A stretch of 64,000 bases of DNA from Nostoc sp. T09 (lineage in GTDB: Bacteria; Cyanobacteriota; Cyanobacteriia; Cyanobacteriales; Nostocaceae). Where the stretch lies: NCBI RefSeq assembly GCF_002154695.1, contig NZ_MTAV01000004.1:58813-122812 (forward strand), written 5' to 3'. This document shows, one piece after another, positions 22,842-34,100 of the stretch. Each line of letters starts with the position of its first letter. The stretch's first letter is position 1. Below the pieces are notes generated by a model. The model did not search any database. It had not been told where the DNA came from and worked only from the letters and a program-made list of their open reading frames with translations. The position numbers were made by a program, and so were the translations under genes.

Positions 22842-25800
22842 ATGAGCATCCGCCCCGATCTACCTAAAAATCCATTAATCCGCGATGGGGTAAGCCAGCG
22901 CCAGCGACAGGTTTTAGCTTTGTCGCCCGATTACGTCAAGATTGACGAACACGACCTGGCTGATTTTCTGGTGTTTGCTCACAAACTCAGTAAACAGGTT
23001 AATTACTACAACTACAAGAACCAAAAAGAAGGTAACTGGCAAGAATTTTTTGCTAGTAGTACACCTGTGCAAATCGCTTTGATTAGCAAAACTCGCCCTC
23101 AAAAAGTTAAAGATAACTATACGCAGAATTTGAAAGTGTTTCTCAAAGACCAGTCGGCGGCGACTCTTGCACCTATTCTGGAACTGTGGAAAACCGAGTT
23201 GTTGAGTCCGATCGCACAGTGGTATGAGGTGCTAGAATCCTACACTCCGCTGAAATCGATCGTTAAAGGACTGGTTAAGACTAATCTGAGAGAGCCTTTA
23301 AGAAGGATGCAGTTGTTTGAGCGTAATCAAGGTATAGGGACGGATTTTTATCAAAAATTTGTAGGAGTATTTGGGCTGGATCTCAGTTCGGAGCAAATAA
23401 GCGAACGCACTCGTGTAAACAGGACATCGGAACCGCGTGCTGAAGTAGATGCTGTTTTTCAGATGTTGTATCAAACTTACCGTCAGATTATCAAGGAAGC
23501 ACCGAAGTATTTAAAAGATAGTTTGACAGCCCGACAGGATCATCCACCGCATCTATCGTTGTATTTTGCCTTTTGGGAGGTGATGCAACCAGCTAGAGAT
23601 GATCTCAATCGCATGACTCAGCGTCATCTTGACTTTTTTTACCGTCAAGTGCTGCTTCTTGGCGATCGCCCAGCCCAACCAGACCACGCTCATTTAATAT
23701 TTGAACTAGCCAAGGCTCAAAAAGAATACAAACTCAACGCCGAAACTCGCTTCAAAGCTGGTAAAGATGCCAGTGGTGTTGAAATGTTTTACAAACTTGA
23801 TGCCGAAACTGTCTTTCATAGAGCGACGATAGCCAGCTTGCAAGGGCTGTTTTTGGATTCACAAGAAATCGCAACTGGCAATATCCCCAACAATCTTTTG
23901 GGTTTGTATGCTTCACCGATAGCAAACTCTTTTGATGGTCAAGGTGGAGATTTCCCTAAGGAACAAGCGATAAAGACCTGGCTACCTTTTGGGAATCGCA
24001 CACGCAACCATGCTCGTTTAGGGCTAGCGATCGCCTCAAATATTTTTTATCTTCAAGAAGGGATACGCACCCTCATTTTTACTCTGACCTTTGATCGGGC
24101 AATTGCTGGAGTGTTAGCCAGCGATTTACCGAATATTTTCACTGTTGATTTTAGCGGCAAAAAAGATTGGGTAGTAGGGAAGATTGGTGATTCAGAGATT
24201 AACAGCGAAACTAGCCTAGAAACCCTAAAATTAGAAGTCAGCCTAACAGCCGATCAAGAGCCAATCGGTGTTTACCATAGCGAACTACCTGGTGCTGTAC
24301 TCACTACAAATTTGCCTGTCGCCAGACTGCACTTAAAAGATGAGGCGCAAGTGAATGGCTTGTCACCTTACAGTTATTTCCGTGACCTCAAACTTACCAA
24401 ACTCACGATCAGTACCAAGGAAATAGAGATCCACGACTTGGTACTGCAAAATGATTTATCCCCCATCAACCCAAGCAAACCCTTCCCACCCTTTGGCCCC
24501 AGACCAGCCGTAGGCGCAACCTTTTATGTAGGGAGTAAAGAAATTTTTCTAAAAAATCTTTCTGTTCTCAAGATGAAGGTTGCATGGCAAGGATTACCTG
24601 CTGATTTAGCAAACTATTATCGTGGGTATTATGTAGACGGCGATAGCAATCAGCCAGACTTTAACAATTTCTCAGCCGAGGTAAAGCGACTCACGCAACA
24701 TACTTGGTCAGCAGAAGGCTTACCTAATGACTACAATCTCTTCAATCCAGAAGGCGAGCGCATTCTTGTAGATAGGACATCCCAAACACCTCTACCTGGG
24801 GAAGAAATCGACAACTTAACCAGCTTTAATCTGCAAACCAATAGCGGTTTCTTGCGCTTTGTACTCAAGCAGAACTTCCTGCACGACGAGTTCCCCCGTA
24901 AATATGCCCTCCAAACATTAGCCTCAGCTAAAAATTTTGCGGTTGGGGAATATGTTAATGGTGCTGTTTATGAACTGAGTACTGGCACCTTAACACGATG
25001 GCATCCGAGCGTGGAATTTCCCACAGAAGTAAAAGTAGCACCAATTACGCTCAACGAGCCTTATACCCCTGTCATTCAGTCAATGACGCTCAGTTACATC
25101 GCTGTCGCAGATCAACAAGATTGCAAACTGTTCCACCTCCACCCGTTTGATAGGTTTGCCGAGTTAGTATCAAAGGACACGCCAGATTTCTTACCGCAGT
25201 TTACTAATGAGGGTGAATTGCTGATTGGACTGAGCGACCTTGACCCACCCACAGCTTTACCCTTACTGTTTCAGGTAGCAGAAGAGACAGCAGACACAGC
25301 TTTGGAAAAAGCCGATATCCAGTGGCATTATCTCAAAGACAATACTTGGATATCTCTGAGCGATCGCATTGTCAGCGACAGTACTAATGGGCTAATTACT
25401 TCAGGTATTGTCAATCTAGGGATTCCGGAGGACATTAGCAAGGATAAAACCACCATCCTTGACCCAACTCTGTACTGGATCAAAGCCAGCGTACCAGCCC
25501 GGAGTGGGGCAATCTGCCAAATCCTTGGTGTCCATACCCAAGCTGCGCGGGTGACTTTCACCGACGAAGGTAACGATCCGAATCATTTAGCTGCGCCTCT
25601 ACCTGCTGGGGCGATCGCCAAACTGGCTGTACCAACACCGGAAGTCAAAAAAGTAGAGCAACCCTATGATTCTTTTGGTGGGCAAATCAAAGAGCAGCCA
25701 GAGCATTTTTATACCCGGATTAGCGAATATCTACGCCATAAAGGACGGGCTGTTACCATCTTTGACTATGAGCGATTGGTATTAGAAAAATTTCCCCAAA

Positions 25801-26441
25801 TCTATAAAGTTCGCTGCATTAATCACGGACAGGTGGGGCAAGGCAAGCAGTTTCATGAACTAGTACCTGGGGCTGTAACTTTGGTTGTGATTCCTGACTT
25901 GTCGCAGCGTAGCAGCACCAATGACCTAGAACCCAAGGTCAACATTAACTTACTAGAGAAAATCGAGAAATATTTGGCTAGTCTTAGCTCATCTTGGGTA
26001 GATATCAAGGTTGTTAATCCCGCATACGAGCATATCCAAGTGGAGTGTGAGGTGAAATTTAAATCCCCATACGACGCTAATTTTGGCTATTATCGCCGGG
26101 ATTTGGAACAAGCGATTACCCAGTTTCTCACGCCTTGGACAGTCGATAAAGGAGATGAGATTCATTTTGGCGGCACAGTTTACCGTTCTTCTATCCTCAA
26201 TTTCATTGAACAGCAATACTACGTTGATTATGTCGTTGATTTTAAGATGCATCATGATAACCAGCGCAATGTTCGAGAAGCGATCGCCTCAACTGCGCGA
26301 TCTGTTCTCACCTCGGTTTCGGCTGAAACTACAGGTCAAACCCACATTATTCAAGAAGCAACTACTATTGCTGCTAATGAAAAATTTGTATCCGGCATTT
26401 TGGGTTATGAGTCGCTGGATGCGTTGGAGTTGGGCGAATGA
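22842..26441 (+). CDS. Baseplate J-like wedge protein (Pvc11-like)
   Basis: 1199 residues, in the size range of eCIS Pvc11 proteins. The C-terminal third contains the gp47/BPJ-like region (Tyr-Thr-Arg-Ile-Ser-Glu-Tyr-Leu-Arg-His-Lys-Gly-Arg-Ala-Val-Thr-Ile-Phe-Asp-Tyr-Glu; Tyr-Glu-His-Ile-Gln-Val-Glu-Cys). The N-terminal ~350 residues are helical and less conserved. The protein should form the baseplate wedge with the next large protein. No membrane segment was found. The start at ATG 22842 fits the family; the spacer before it holds repeats. Confidence 0.88.
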   Translation: MSIRPDLPKNPLIRDGVSQRQRQVLALSPDYVKIDEHDLADFLVFAHKLSKQVNYYNYKNQKEGNWQEFFASSTPVQIALISKTRPQKVKDNYTQNLKVFLKDQSAATLAPILELWKTELLSPIAQWYEVLESYTPLKSIVKGLVKTNLREPLRRMQLFERNQGIGTDFYQKFVGVFGLDLSSEQISERTRVNRTSEPRAEVDAVFQMLYQTYRQIIKEAPKYLKDSLTARQDHPPHLSLYFAFWEVMQPARDDLNRMTQRHLDFFYRQVLLLGDRPAQPDHAHLIFELAKAQKEYKLNAETRFKAGKDASGVEMFYKLDAETVFHRATIASLQGLFLDSQEIATGNIPNNLLGLYASPIANSFDGQGGDFPKEQAIKTWLPFGNRTRNHARLGLAIASNIFYLQEGIRTLIFTLTFDRAIAGVLASDLPNIFTVDFSGKKDWVVGKIGDSEINSETSLETLKLEVSLTADQEPIGVYHSELPGAVLTTNLPVARLHLKDEAQVNGLSPYSYFRDLKLTKLTISTKEIEIHDLVLQNDLSPINPSKPFPPFGPRPAVGATFYVGSKEIFLKNLSVLKMKVAWQGLPADLANYYRGYYVDGDSNQPDFNNFSAEVKRLTQHTWSAEGLPNDYNLFNPEGERILVDRTSQTPLPGEEIDNLTSFNLQTNSGFLRFVLKQNFLHDEFPRKYALQTLASAKNFAVGEYVNGAVYELSTGTLTRWHPSVEFPTEVKVAPITLNEPYTPVIQSMTLSYIAVADQQDCKLFHLHPFDRFAELVSKDTPDFLPQFTNEGELLIGLSDLDPPTALPLLFQVAEETADTALEKADIQWHYLKDNTWISLSDRIVSDSTNGLITSGIVNLGIPEDISKDKTTILDPTLYWIKASVPARSGAICQILGVHTQAARVTFTDEGNDPNHLAAPLPAGAIAKLAVPTPEVKKVEQPYDSFGGQIKEQPEHFYTRISEYLRHKGRAVTIFDYERLVLEKFPQIYKVRCINHGQVGQGKQFHELVPGAVTLVVIPDLSQRSSTNDLEPKVNINLLEKIEKYLASLSSSWVDIKVVNPAYEHIQVECEVKFKSPYDANFGYYRRDLEQAITQFLTPWTVDKGDEIHFGGTVYRSSILNFIEQQYYVDYVVDFKMHHDNQRNVREAIASTARSVLTSVSAETTGQTHIIQEATTIAANEKFVSGILGYESLDALELGE

Positions 26442-26877
26442 ATTTTGGATTTTAGATTACACCCATGCATGATGCTCTTTCTTCGATCAAGAATTTTTGA
26501 TTTTTGTTTTATTCCACGAATAAATTCGCTCACTCTCAGACCTTTTTAAAATTTAGGTTTTGCATTATTCAATCCAAAATTTAAAAACTAATATTCGGTG
26601 AGGTAGAGGAAGAAGTAATTAACCACAGATGAACACAGATATGATTTATTTGAGGAATCAAAAATAAAAATCTAAAATATAAAATTGTTTGACATATAGC
26701 GTTTACCAAGCCAGTGAGGTACAAAAAGAAGTAATTAACCACAGATGAACACAGATGAACACAGATAAATTCGTACCTCAGCAGGCTGAGAAACACTATA
26801 TCGATAGTTCAAAAGTTTATCCAGTAAATATTTCAAAATCTAAAATCCAAAATCTAAAATCCAAAATTGTATAACTT
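26442..26877. other. Intergenic region with a MITE-like element and repeats
   Basis: Holds the inverted-repeat element 26694-26801, a partial copy of its interior (AACCACAGATGAACACAGAT) at 26621-26640 and a heptamer-type run (AAATCTA / AAATCCA) at 26838-26867. No gene was seen. Confidence 0.6.
26694..26801 (+). repeat. MITE-like element, family B
   Basis: About 108 bp. The left end ATATAGCGTTTACCAAGCC pairs imperfectly with the complement of the right end (ATATAGTGTTTCTCAGCC), and both ends run into TGAGGTAC. The interior has two units of GATGAACACA. Non-coding. Confidence 0.7.
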
Positions 26878-27366
26878 ATGTTGACTTTATCTACTATTGC
26901 TATGACTTTGAGAAATCGCACTGAACTTAAGAGTTTATTCAAAAATAAAAGTCGTCTATCAGAATCCCAATTTGCTGAGTTGATTGATTCGACTTTAAAC
27001 AAACACGATGATAAATTTTACGGACTTTGGCAAGACGGGCAGACATATCAGAAAGGCGATATAGTCTATTACCAAGGTGCCCTCTGGGAAATGCAAGCTG
27101 AAAAAGAAATCTGCGCTAAAAAAGATGCGCCACCAGGGATAGGTTCGGATTGGAAATCGTTGCTCAAAGAATTAGAGCAGAAAGTAAACACCATCGAGCA
27201 GAATTTAGAAAAACTAGGCAAGGAATTTGCTGAGTATAAGCAGCAGATGGAATTACGTCTGGAAAAACTGCTCAAATATCTGACATTCCTGACCTTGGGA
27301 ATTGCGATCGCTCTTGTGTGGTTGTTTGGTGGTGCCATCTATCAGCTGTTCAGTGGTGCAGGATGA
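26878..27366 (+). CDS. Small membrane protein with carbohydrate-binding-like motif in CIS locus
   Basis: 162 residues from ATG 26878; ATG 26902 is possible and removes a weakly hydrophobic leader. The middle has a Trp-x-Asp-Gly-x-x-Tyr-x-x-Gly-Asp-Ile-Val-Tyr-Tyr-x-Gly-x-Leu-Trp motif (~51-71), like the CBM5/12 (chitin-binding) fold. Then comes a coiled coil (~95-130) and a single membrane helix at ~133-155 (Thr-Phe-Leu-Thr-Leu-Gly-Ile-Ala-Ile-Ala-Leu-Val-Trp-Leu-Phe). It is the only CIS-locus protein in this window with a clear transmembrane helix. I infer it could attach the particle to a membrane. Confidence 0.8.
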   Translation: MLTLSTIAMTLRNRTELKSLFKNKSRLSESQFAELIDSTLNKHDDKFYGLWQDGQTYQKGDIVYYQGALWEMQAEKEICAKKDAPPGIGSDWKSLLKELEQKVNTIEQNLEKLGKEFAEYKQQMELRLEKLLKYLTFLTLGIAIALVWLFGGAIYQLFSGAG

Positions 27367-27449
27367 AAAATCAGTACTAAAAACTTCTTCTTTTCTATTC
27401 CCTGTTCCCTGTTCCCTGTCCCCTTGCTCCTTCAAAGTACCTGAATTCC

Positions 27450-30400
27450 ATGCTGGAATACCTAAGCATCTCGAAGCGTCAGCCTGAATTTCCTGATTAT
27501 TTAAATTTTCAAGTATTAAGGGACATTGGCATCACACACCTACAGGCTCTGTCTGGTAAACTTTGGACAGATTACAACCTGCACGATCCTGGCGTGACTA
27601 TCTTGGAAGTGCTGTGCTACGCCGTTACGGATTTGGGCTACCGCAACAATCTGGATATTCAGGATTTGCTAGCCTTGAATCCGGCTAACCGTGATAGCCA
27701 AGAGAACAACTTTTTTACCGTTGATGAAATACTCACTTGTAATCCAGTCACAGAGTTGGATTTACGCAAGCGCCTGATCGACATTCCTGGTGTCCGTAAC
27801 GCTTGGCTGGAAAAACTGACAACCTATAATCCAGCCATTTACGTAGACTATGCTCACAACCGCCTGCAATCCACTCTGCCAAATGGTCAATCGGCGGAAA
27901 ATGCCCTACGTCTTCATCCACGAGGACTTTACACCGTTTATATTGACCTCGATCTCGGATACCGCAAAAATGCCTGTGGGCAGCTTTCCCGTTCCTGGTC
28001 TGATACCCTAGATCAAGTGAAAGCTGTGCTGTGTAAGTATCGCAATCTCTGCGAAGATTTTCACGATGTTGTCGTTTTAGGTGAAGAAGAAATTGGTATT
28101 TGTTGCGATATTGAACTAGTCGCTGATGCTGATGCTGAGGATGTATTAGTAAATATATATACACGATTAGAGGCATTGATTTCGCCTCATTTGCGGTTCT
28201 ACACCATACAAGAATTGCTAGATAAAGGCAAGAGCATAGCCGAAATTTTTGCTGGCAGACCTGCGGTTCTTCATGATGAACCTTACGACAGTCATGGCTT
28301 TATTGATACTGACGAACTGGAAGCCCTGACTCCACCTAAGATCATCTACACATCAGATTTATACCAAGAAATATTAAAAGTGCCAGGTGTAGCAGCAGTT
28401 AGGCAACTGAGCATCACTAACTATATCAATGGTTTACCGCAGTCGCAGCACCCCTGGTATCTACACCTGACGCAAGGATATAGTCCAATGTTGGGGGTTG
28501 AATACTCCAAAGTCACTCTTTTTAAGGGTGTTCTGCCGATCGCCGCAGATGTGAATGAGGTTAAGCGCCGCTATTATGAACAACAAACTGCATATATCAA
28601 AGCCCTGCGGGAAGATTATGAATTAAATCTGCCTGTACCACAAGGTAGTTATTACAACCTTGCCGATCACTATTCGATTCAGCACGATTTTCCCCTCACC
28701 TATGGCATTAGTGAAGACGGTTTGCCAGAAACAGCTTCAGCATTGCGTAAGGCCCAAGCCCGTCAATTGAAGGGATATTTAGTATTTTTCGATCAGTTTT
28801 TAGCCAACTACCTTTCCCAACTCGCCCATGTGCGCGACCTATTTTCCTGGGAAATTGATCGAGCGAAGGATCGGCAAATTGAGTATAAAACCCAACAACC
28901 GCTCAGACGGCAGACTTATTTTATCCAGGCTGTTGATTTCCCAGACCGTCCCGCCATCATTGGCGATCATTATCTTGACTCGCTGCAAGAGGAATTAGAT
29001 ACAGATACCTACCGCGATCGCCGGAATCGTTTTCTTGACCATCTGCTAGGTCGCTTTGCCGAGTCCTTTAGCGATTATGTATTGCTCAACTACCGGATGA
29101 CCAAAGAACACCGCGATCAAGACAAGCATCAAACCGAGATTATTCACGACAAAGCCCACTTTTTAAAAGACTATCCTTCTTTAAGCCGCGATCGCTTCCG
29201 CGCCTTCAATTACTCCAAACAGGTATGGGACACCAACAATGTATCGGGCTTTAAAAAACGGGTTTCTCGCTTGCTGGGCATTGAAGATGTGCGGCGGCGT
29301 GACCTCTGCCATTATCGAATTCATCAAGATACTGGTGGTTTTACCTTTTCTGTTAGCTATAGTTCAGAGAAACAGCCATTAACTAGCCAGCAAAGTTACG
29401 CTACCCAGAAAGATGCTCAGGCTGCTCTAGAGAAGTTTTTGCTGTTTGCCCTACATGACGATTTTTACAAACGCCTTGCTTATAGCTATGACCCTACCAC
29501 CGCAGAAGAAGTTGGTGCTGCGGTAGGATTAACCACCTACGGCTACGCCATAGTAGATACTGAAGGCAAAGTTTTAGCTGCAACTACCGAGCATTTACCC
29601 ACGCCCCAACACCGAGAGATATCTCTACAAAGTTGGTTTAATAACATTCAAGTTAACCAAAATCAATTTAGATTTACGGTAGAAAAATCTAACGCAGCCT
29701 ATTTGTTTACGCTAAAAAGTAACACTACTGAGCAAATCCTGCTGCAAAGTGTGGACTCCTATGCCTCAGAACTTGATGCTTGGAAGTCTGCTGGTAAGTT
29801 TGCAGAACACCTACGTTACTTGAGCCGCTACATCAGCCCCGCTAAAGATCAAACAGGTCAAAGCTATAGCTTGGGTATTACCGATCAATCCGGTAAGGTA
29901 GTGGCGATTGCACCAACAGAGGTTAATGCCTTTGAAACCTTTAAGCTGTTGAACTCGGTTGAGTCATTGTTGCAGATTGAAGCTGTGACAGGAACAACCT
30001 CCGGCTATCGCTTTCAGTTACTAGATTGGCAGGAAGCCACCTTATTACAGGGCACAGAGTTATTAGAAAATGAAAATGCTGCCCGCGATCGCTTTTATCG
30101 CGACGTGTTAGGTATCTTAGAGCCGACAACCATCTTCCCTACAGAAACTAAAGACGGTTTCGGCTTTCGGGTACTGAGCCGACCACGCGATCAAAAAAGT
30201 GAAGTTGCTATCCACCCACAAAACTATGCAACAGCATCCGAGCGTGATGCTGCGATTAACCGTTTGTTTCTCCTGGTACGCACTGCTCGCCTGACTACGG
30301 AGATAACGCAACAATCGTCTGCTTATGTCGGCCAGATTTATGACAAACAAGGGCAAACCCTACTACAGAGCCAGCAACGCCACAATAATATAGAAGACGC

Positions 30401-31130
30401 ATGGCAGCACGGCAATATACTGCTAGAACTTGCTCAAAAACGAGATAATTTCCGTTTGATTGATGGTGACAATGGCCCCTATGGCTGGGAATTGACCAAC
30501 AAGGGCAAAGGCTCAATCCTCTCTACCCATTATTACGCTAGTAAATCTGAGCGAGATCAAGCTATTACAGCAATACAGACGCGCATCAATGATGAAGGAT
30601 TTCATTTACTAGAGCATATTCTCCTTCGTCCGCAAAAGAATTTACCTGTGTCTATCTCTGGGGAACTCGCAACTAAAGAAAACTTTTTGCCCATTTTTGT
30701 GACTGCGGATGATGCCACAACCCTTGGAGAACAACCGACTTTAACCTGCCAAGACCCCTACTCTTTCTGGATCAGCGTCATTCTTCCTTACTGGCCAGAG
30801 CGCTTTGGTGAGATGGATTTCCGCAGTTTTGTCGAACGTACCTTGCGACTGGAAGCACCAGCCCACGTTGCGCTGAAAATTGCTTGGCTAGATGTGCGCC
30901 AGATGAGGGAGTTTGAAGTTGCCTATCACGACTGGCTGGAGGAACTAGCCCAGGATACTTGCTCTGGTAATGCTTGCGATTTAACTGGGGCGCGCAACCG
31001 TCTCGTGGCAATTCTACCCCAACTGCGAAGTGTTTATCCCCAAGGCATCCTGTACGACTCCCAGACAAGTAGCCCTGACGATCAACCAATTATTCTCAAC
31101 CAGACTGCTCTAGGAACTGCCAATGATTAA
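27450..31130 (+). CDS. Large baseplate protein (Pvc12-like) with internal repeats
   Basis: 1226 residues. The start (Leu-Trp-Thr-Asp-Tyr-Asn-Leu-His-Asp-Pro-Gly-Val-Thr-Ile-Leu-Glu at ~39-54, then Ala-Val-Thr-Asp-Leu-Gly-Tyr-Arg) is the eCIS Pvc12 signature. The motif Gly-Phe-His-Leu-Leu-Glu-His-Ile-Leu-Leu-Arg-Pro near ~1050 is also typical. Between ~625 and ~1045 lie about five diverged ~80-120-residue repeats that resemble YegP/DUF1508 modules. It would pair with the baseplate J protein to build the wedges. It overlaps the next gene by 8 bases. Confidence 0.88.
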   Translation: MLEYLSISKRQPEFPDYLNFQVLRDIGITHLQALSGKLWTDYNLHDPGVTILEVLCYAVTDLGYRNNLDIQDLLALNPANRDSQENNFFTVDEILTCNPVTELDLRKRLIDIPGVRNAWLEKLTTYNPAIYVDYAHNRLQSTLPNGQSAENALRLHPRGLYTVYIDLDLGYRKNACGQLSRSWSDTLDQVKAVLCKYRNLCEDFHDVVVLGEEEIGICCDIELVADADAEDVLVNIYTRLEALISPHLRFYTIQELLDKGKSIAEIFAGRPAVLHDEPYDSHGFIDTDELEALTPPKIIYTSDLYQEILKVPGVAAVRQLSITNYINGLPQSQHPWYLHLTQGYSPMLGVEYSKVTLFKGVLPIAADVNEVKRRYYEQQTAYIKALREDYELNLPVPQGSYYNLADHYSIQHDFPLTYGISEDGLPETASALRKAQARQLKGYLVFFDQFLANYLSQLAHVRDLFSWEIDRAKDRQIEYKTQQPLRRQTYFIQAVDFPDRPAIIGDHYLDSLQEELDTDTYRDRRNRFLDHLLGRFAESFSDYVLLNYRMTKEHRDQDKHQTEIIHDKAHFLKDYPSLSRDRFRAFNYSKQVWDTNNVSGFKKRVSRLLGIEDVRRRDLCHYRIHQDTGGFTFSVSYSSEKQPLTSQQSYATQKDAQAALEKFLLFALHDDFYKRLAYSYDPTTAEEVGAAVGLTTYGYAIVDTEGKVLAATTEHLPTPQHREISLQSWFNNIQVNQNQFRFTVEKSNAAYLFTLKSNTTEQILLQSVDSYASELDAWKSAGKFAEHLRYLSRYISPAKDQTGQSYSLGITDQSGKVVAIAPTEVNAFETFKLLNSVESLLQIEAVTGTTSGYRFQLLDWQEATLLQGTELLENENAARDRFYRDVLGILEPTTIFPTETKDGFGFRVLSRPRDQKSEVAIHPQNYATASERDAAINRLFLLVRTARLTTEITQQSSAYVGQIYDKQGQTLLQSQQRHNNIEDAWQHGNILLELAQKRDNFRLIDGDNGPYGWELTNKGKGSILSTHYYASKSERDQAITAIQTRINDEGFHLLEHILLRPQKNLPVSISGELATKENFLPIFVTADDATTLGEQPTLTCQDPYSFWISVILPYWPERFGEMDFRSFVERTLRLEAPAHVALKIAWLDVRQMREFEVAYHDWLEELAQDTCSGNACDLTGARNRLVAILPQLRSVYPQGILYDSQTSSPDDQPIILNQTALGTAND
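29320..30600 (+). repeat. Degenerate YegP/DUF1508-like repeats within Pvc12-like protein
   Basis: At protein level only: five segments share Phe-x-Phe-x-Val/Leu, then (Tyr/Leu)-x-x-x-x-x-Ala-x-x-x-Ala before a helix. They are too diverged at DNA level to be called direct repeats. Their presence within a baseplate protein is unusual. Confidence 0.55.
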
Positions 31131-34100
31131 GGCTATAAACACCATCATCAATCGAAGCGGCTACCCCGTCTTTACACCGAACCAGGTGTTGACCAAGGAT
31201 GATCTGAATCATCTTGTCAATTACCTCGATGAGCAGAATCGCCTCACCCGTGCCTACCTGATTGGTGTGGGAATTGTTTGTGGGCTGGAGGTGAGCAGCA
31301 CCTATGAAACAGAACAGGCGCAGATTCAGATCTCAGCTGGATGCGGCATTACTTCCGAAGGTTATGCGATCGCTCTTGCAGACACGACGCTCACCCATTA
31401 TCAACCTGAACAGCTAGTTTCTGCTGCTTTGTTTACGCCGAGTCAAAAACAAGAGCCAGAAGTCAGCACTGCGCCACCTGTAAATTACAAAGTTATAGAA
31501 CTATTCGAGCAAAGCGGGGATAAGGATAAACGCATACCTCTGCATCAAGCTGCGGACGGTAGTTCACGAGATAAAACAGCATTTAAAGACTTCCTGAGCA
31601 ATCGCGTACTGGTGGTTGTGTGTGAACTTCAAGATGTACAGCGCGACAACTGCCGACTTGATTACAATAACCTCAGCCAAGAGCGTAGTCTGCTTTATCG
31701 CTTTTTTCTGCTCCCGCGTACTCAAAAGCCGGACACAGACAAGGAGGCGATCGCGGCAGAAACCCTACTGAAAACAGGGTTTCAGATAGAGCAGTTGCCC
31801 TCATATTGGCAAGGCTTTGACACTGAGGCATTGTTTACCGCACGCAATAACTATTTCCTAGAGAGAGATTTTGCCCCGAAGGTGCAACGCTTCGGATATG
31901 TACAAACCAAGGAAGATGGTAATAGTGTAGACCTAACTAAAATCAGTAACTACAAGTCATTCCGGGATAACTACTCTGATATTTGTCAAAATGCGATTGA
32001 GGCGATTGGCACAGCGTTTCCAAAACTTTTTCGGCTTTTCTCGCCATTTTTCAGTTCTTTTCAACCTAATTCAGCAGATGATTTTAGTAACCTGAAGGCA
32101 AGGTTGGAATTGATATTAAAAGGTATTAAGCCACAAATTCCCGAACAAACTGTACCACCAGAAAAGGTTGAACCAACCTACACTCTGCAATATTTTTATG
32201 ATTACCTCAGTCAACTAGTCGCTGCTTATAATGAATTAGCTGAAGCAGCCTTTGACTTGATGGATGATTGCGCCCCTGACACACAGCGCTTTCCGAAATT
32301 TCTGATGCTGGGGATAGTTCCGTCTCCCGACCAAGAGATCAAAGTGTATGAACCAGCTTCCGCCTATCGTAGCCATTTCACCCAGCCCCCAATTTACAAC
32401 GGTAATCAGCTGCGCGTTAAACAGGTGCGTCATCTGTGCGATCGCCTGCTCAACCTATGTCAGGAAAATAGCTTTTACCTGCTACCTTTTTCTGCCACTC
32501 CCCTGAAAATCACGCCCAGTAAAGATAGTTCCGTTCAGCTGAGCGAACAAGCCATTCCTTATTACTTAAACTACTCGGAAGTTTATCGTTACTGGAGTTA
32601 TGATGCTTACCGTAAAGGTAGAAGTCACCTACTACCTGCTTATTTCACCCTTAAGGTAGATGACAAAACAGCATCTATTCCCGAACGCGATGATTTAGTC
32701 TATCGGTTGGATGGTCAGAATTTCTACCGCATTGAGGGACATATCGGCAAAGCTAACGGCGACGCACTCAAACGCATCCAGGAATATCAGCGGCGCTACA
32801 ATTTAGCGTTTGATGTCATCACCCTCAAGCTTGGTAGTGAAGCTAGTCTCCAAGATTTGAACATTTCTGGTCAGTTTGATGACCTGGAATCAGATTTTAG
32901 GCGGATGAAAGAGACTTTCGATAAACTTTGGATTAAGTATGCAACAGAGTCAAAAAATGTCTTTCTGCAAACACTGAAGCAGGTTTTCTTTGACCAACCT
33001 AGCCTGACTGTCATCAATAGCAGCCAATTATTTAATCCTATTCTGGAGATGGCTCGGAAACCAGAAGCCTACGAATTTGTCCAAGAAAATGCAACTCAGC
33101 GTTATCGGCTATTCGTGTGCGACAAAACCAATCAGCAAATTGCACGCTACGTTACTCAAGCTGCCAACATTGAGGGCAATAGCCTCAACGACTTTAACAC
33201 CCTGAGCATTGATTTTTCCGGACTTACTGATGATGACATTAACAAAGAAAAGCAACGCATTATCAAAGAGATAGCGGACTGCTTATCCTTGGGCAAAATT
33301 ACTTATGGAATAGTAAGTGATTCGTCCCAAAATTATCACCTAAAGCTTTCAACAGAGTATCAAGTAAACTTGCCGCCAGGCGATTCTTCCAGGACGTATT
33401 CCATTGTTTTACTTTCGTTAAATCATTTTGCTGTTAGCTTTGATAAAAACAATTCACCAATCATTCAACAACCGGAGTTTCAAGACGTTGAGACTCTTTA
33501 CAGTTTGTTGCGAGATGTGCCTGCAACATTTAATACCGACACCTACCAAATGGGTAACTCCCAGGCAGCTGAGGAACTAAACTATTTTGAACTCATAGGA
33601 CTGATAGAAGCTTATCAGCGGCGACTTGAGCAACTGATGAAGTTGCATTTGTTCAACAAATTTGCCGAACAACATCCTGGTGTGGAACACTTAGGTGGAG
33701 TACCCAAAGGTGGCACATTTATTTTGGTATACGTAGATGGTCAAGAAGTTGATGAACTTCTAGCTGCTGACAAAGACCCGGCTATTTATAAATTACTTAG
33801 CTTACGCACCGCAGCTATTGAAAAAACTGCTGCTTTCCCACCTGCTGCGCCTCAAGAAGTCATCAGCAGTTGGGAGAAACTATTCCCAGAATTGCAAAAG
33901 CGTAAGGATGTAGTCGTGGGGGATTTTTGCTTACCTTATCGCTGTAGTAGCGACGCACCCGCCGTCAGTTATGTATTAGCTAGACCACGCCCGATCATTT
34001 TGCTGGAGAAAACAGTCTTTTGTGAAGATGATAGCAATAAGTATCAATTTACCCTGGAACCGGAAGGTGGCACAGTTCGGGGAGAGGGAATTTTGTTTGA

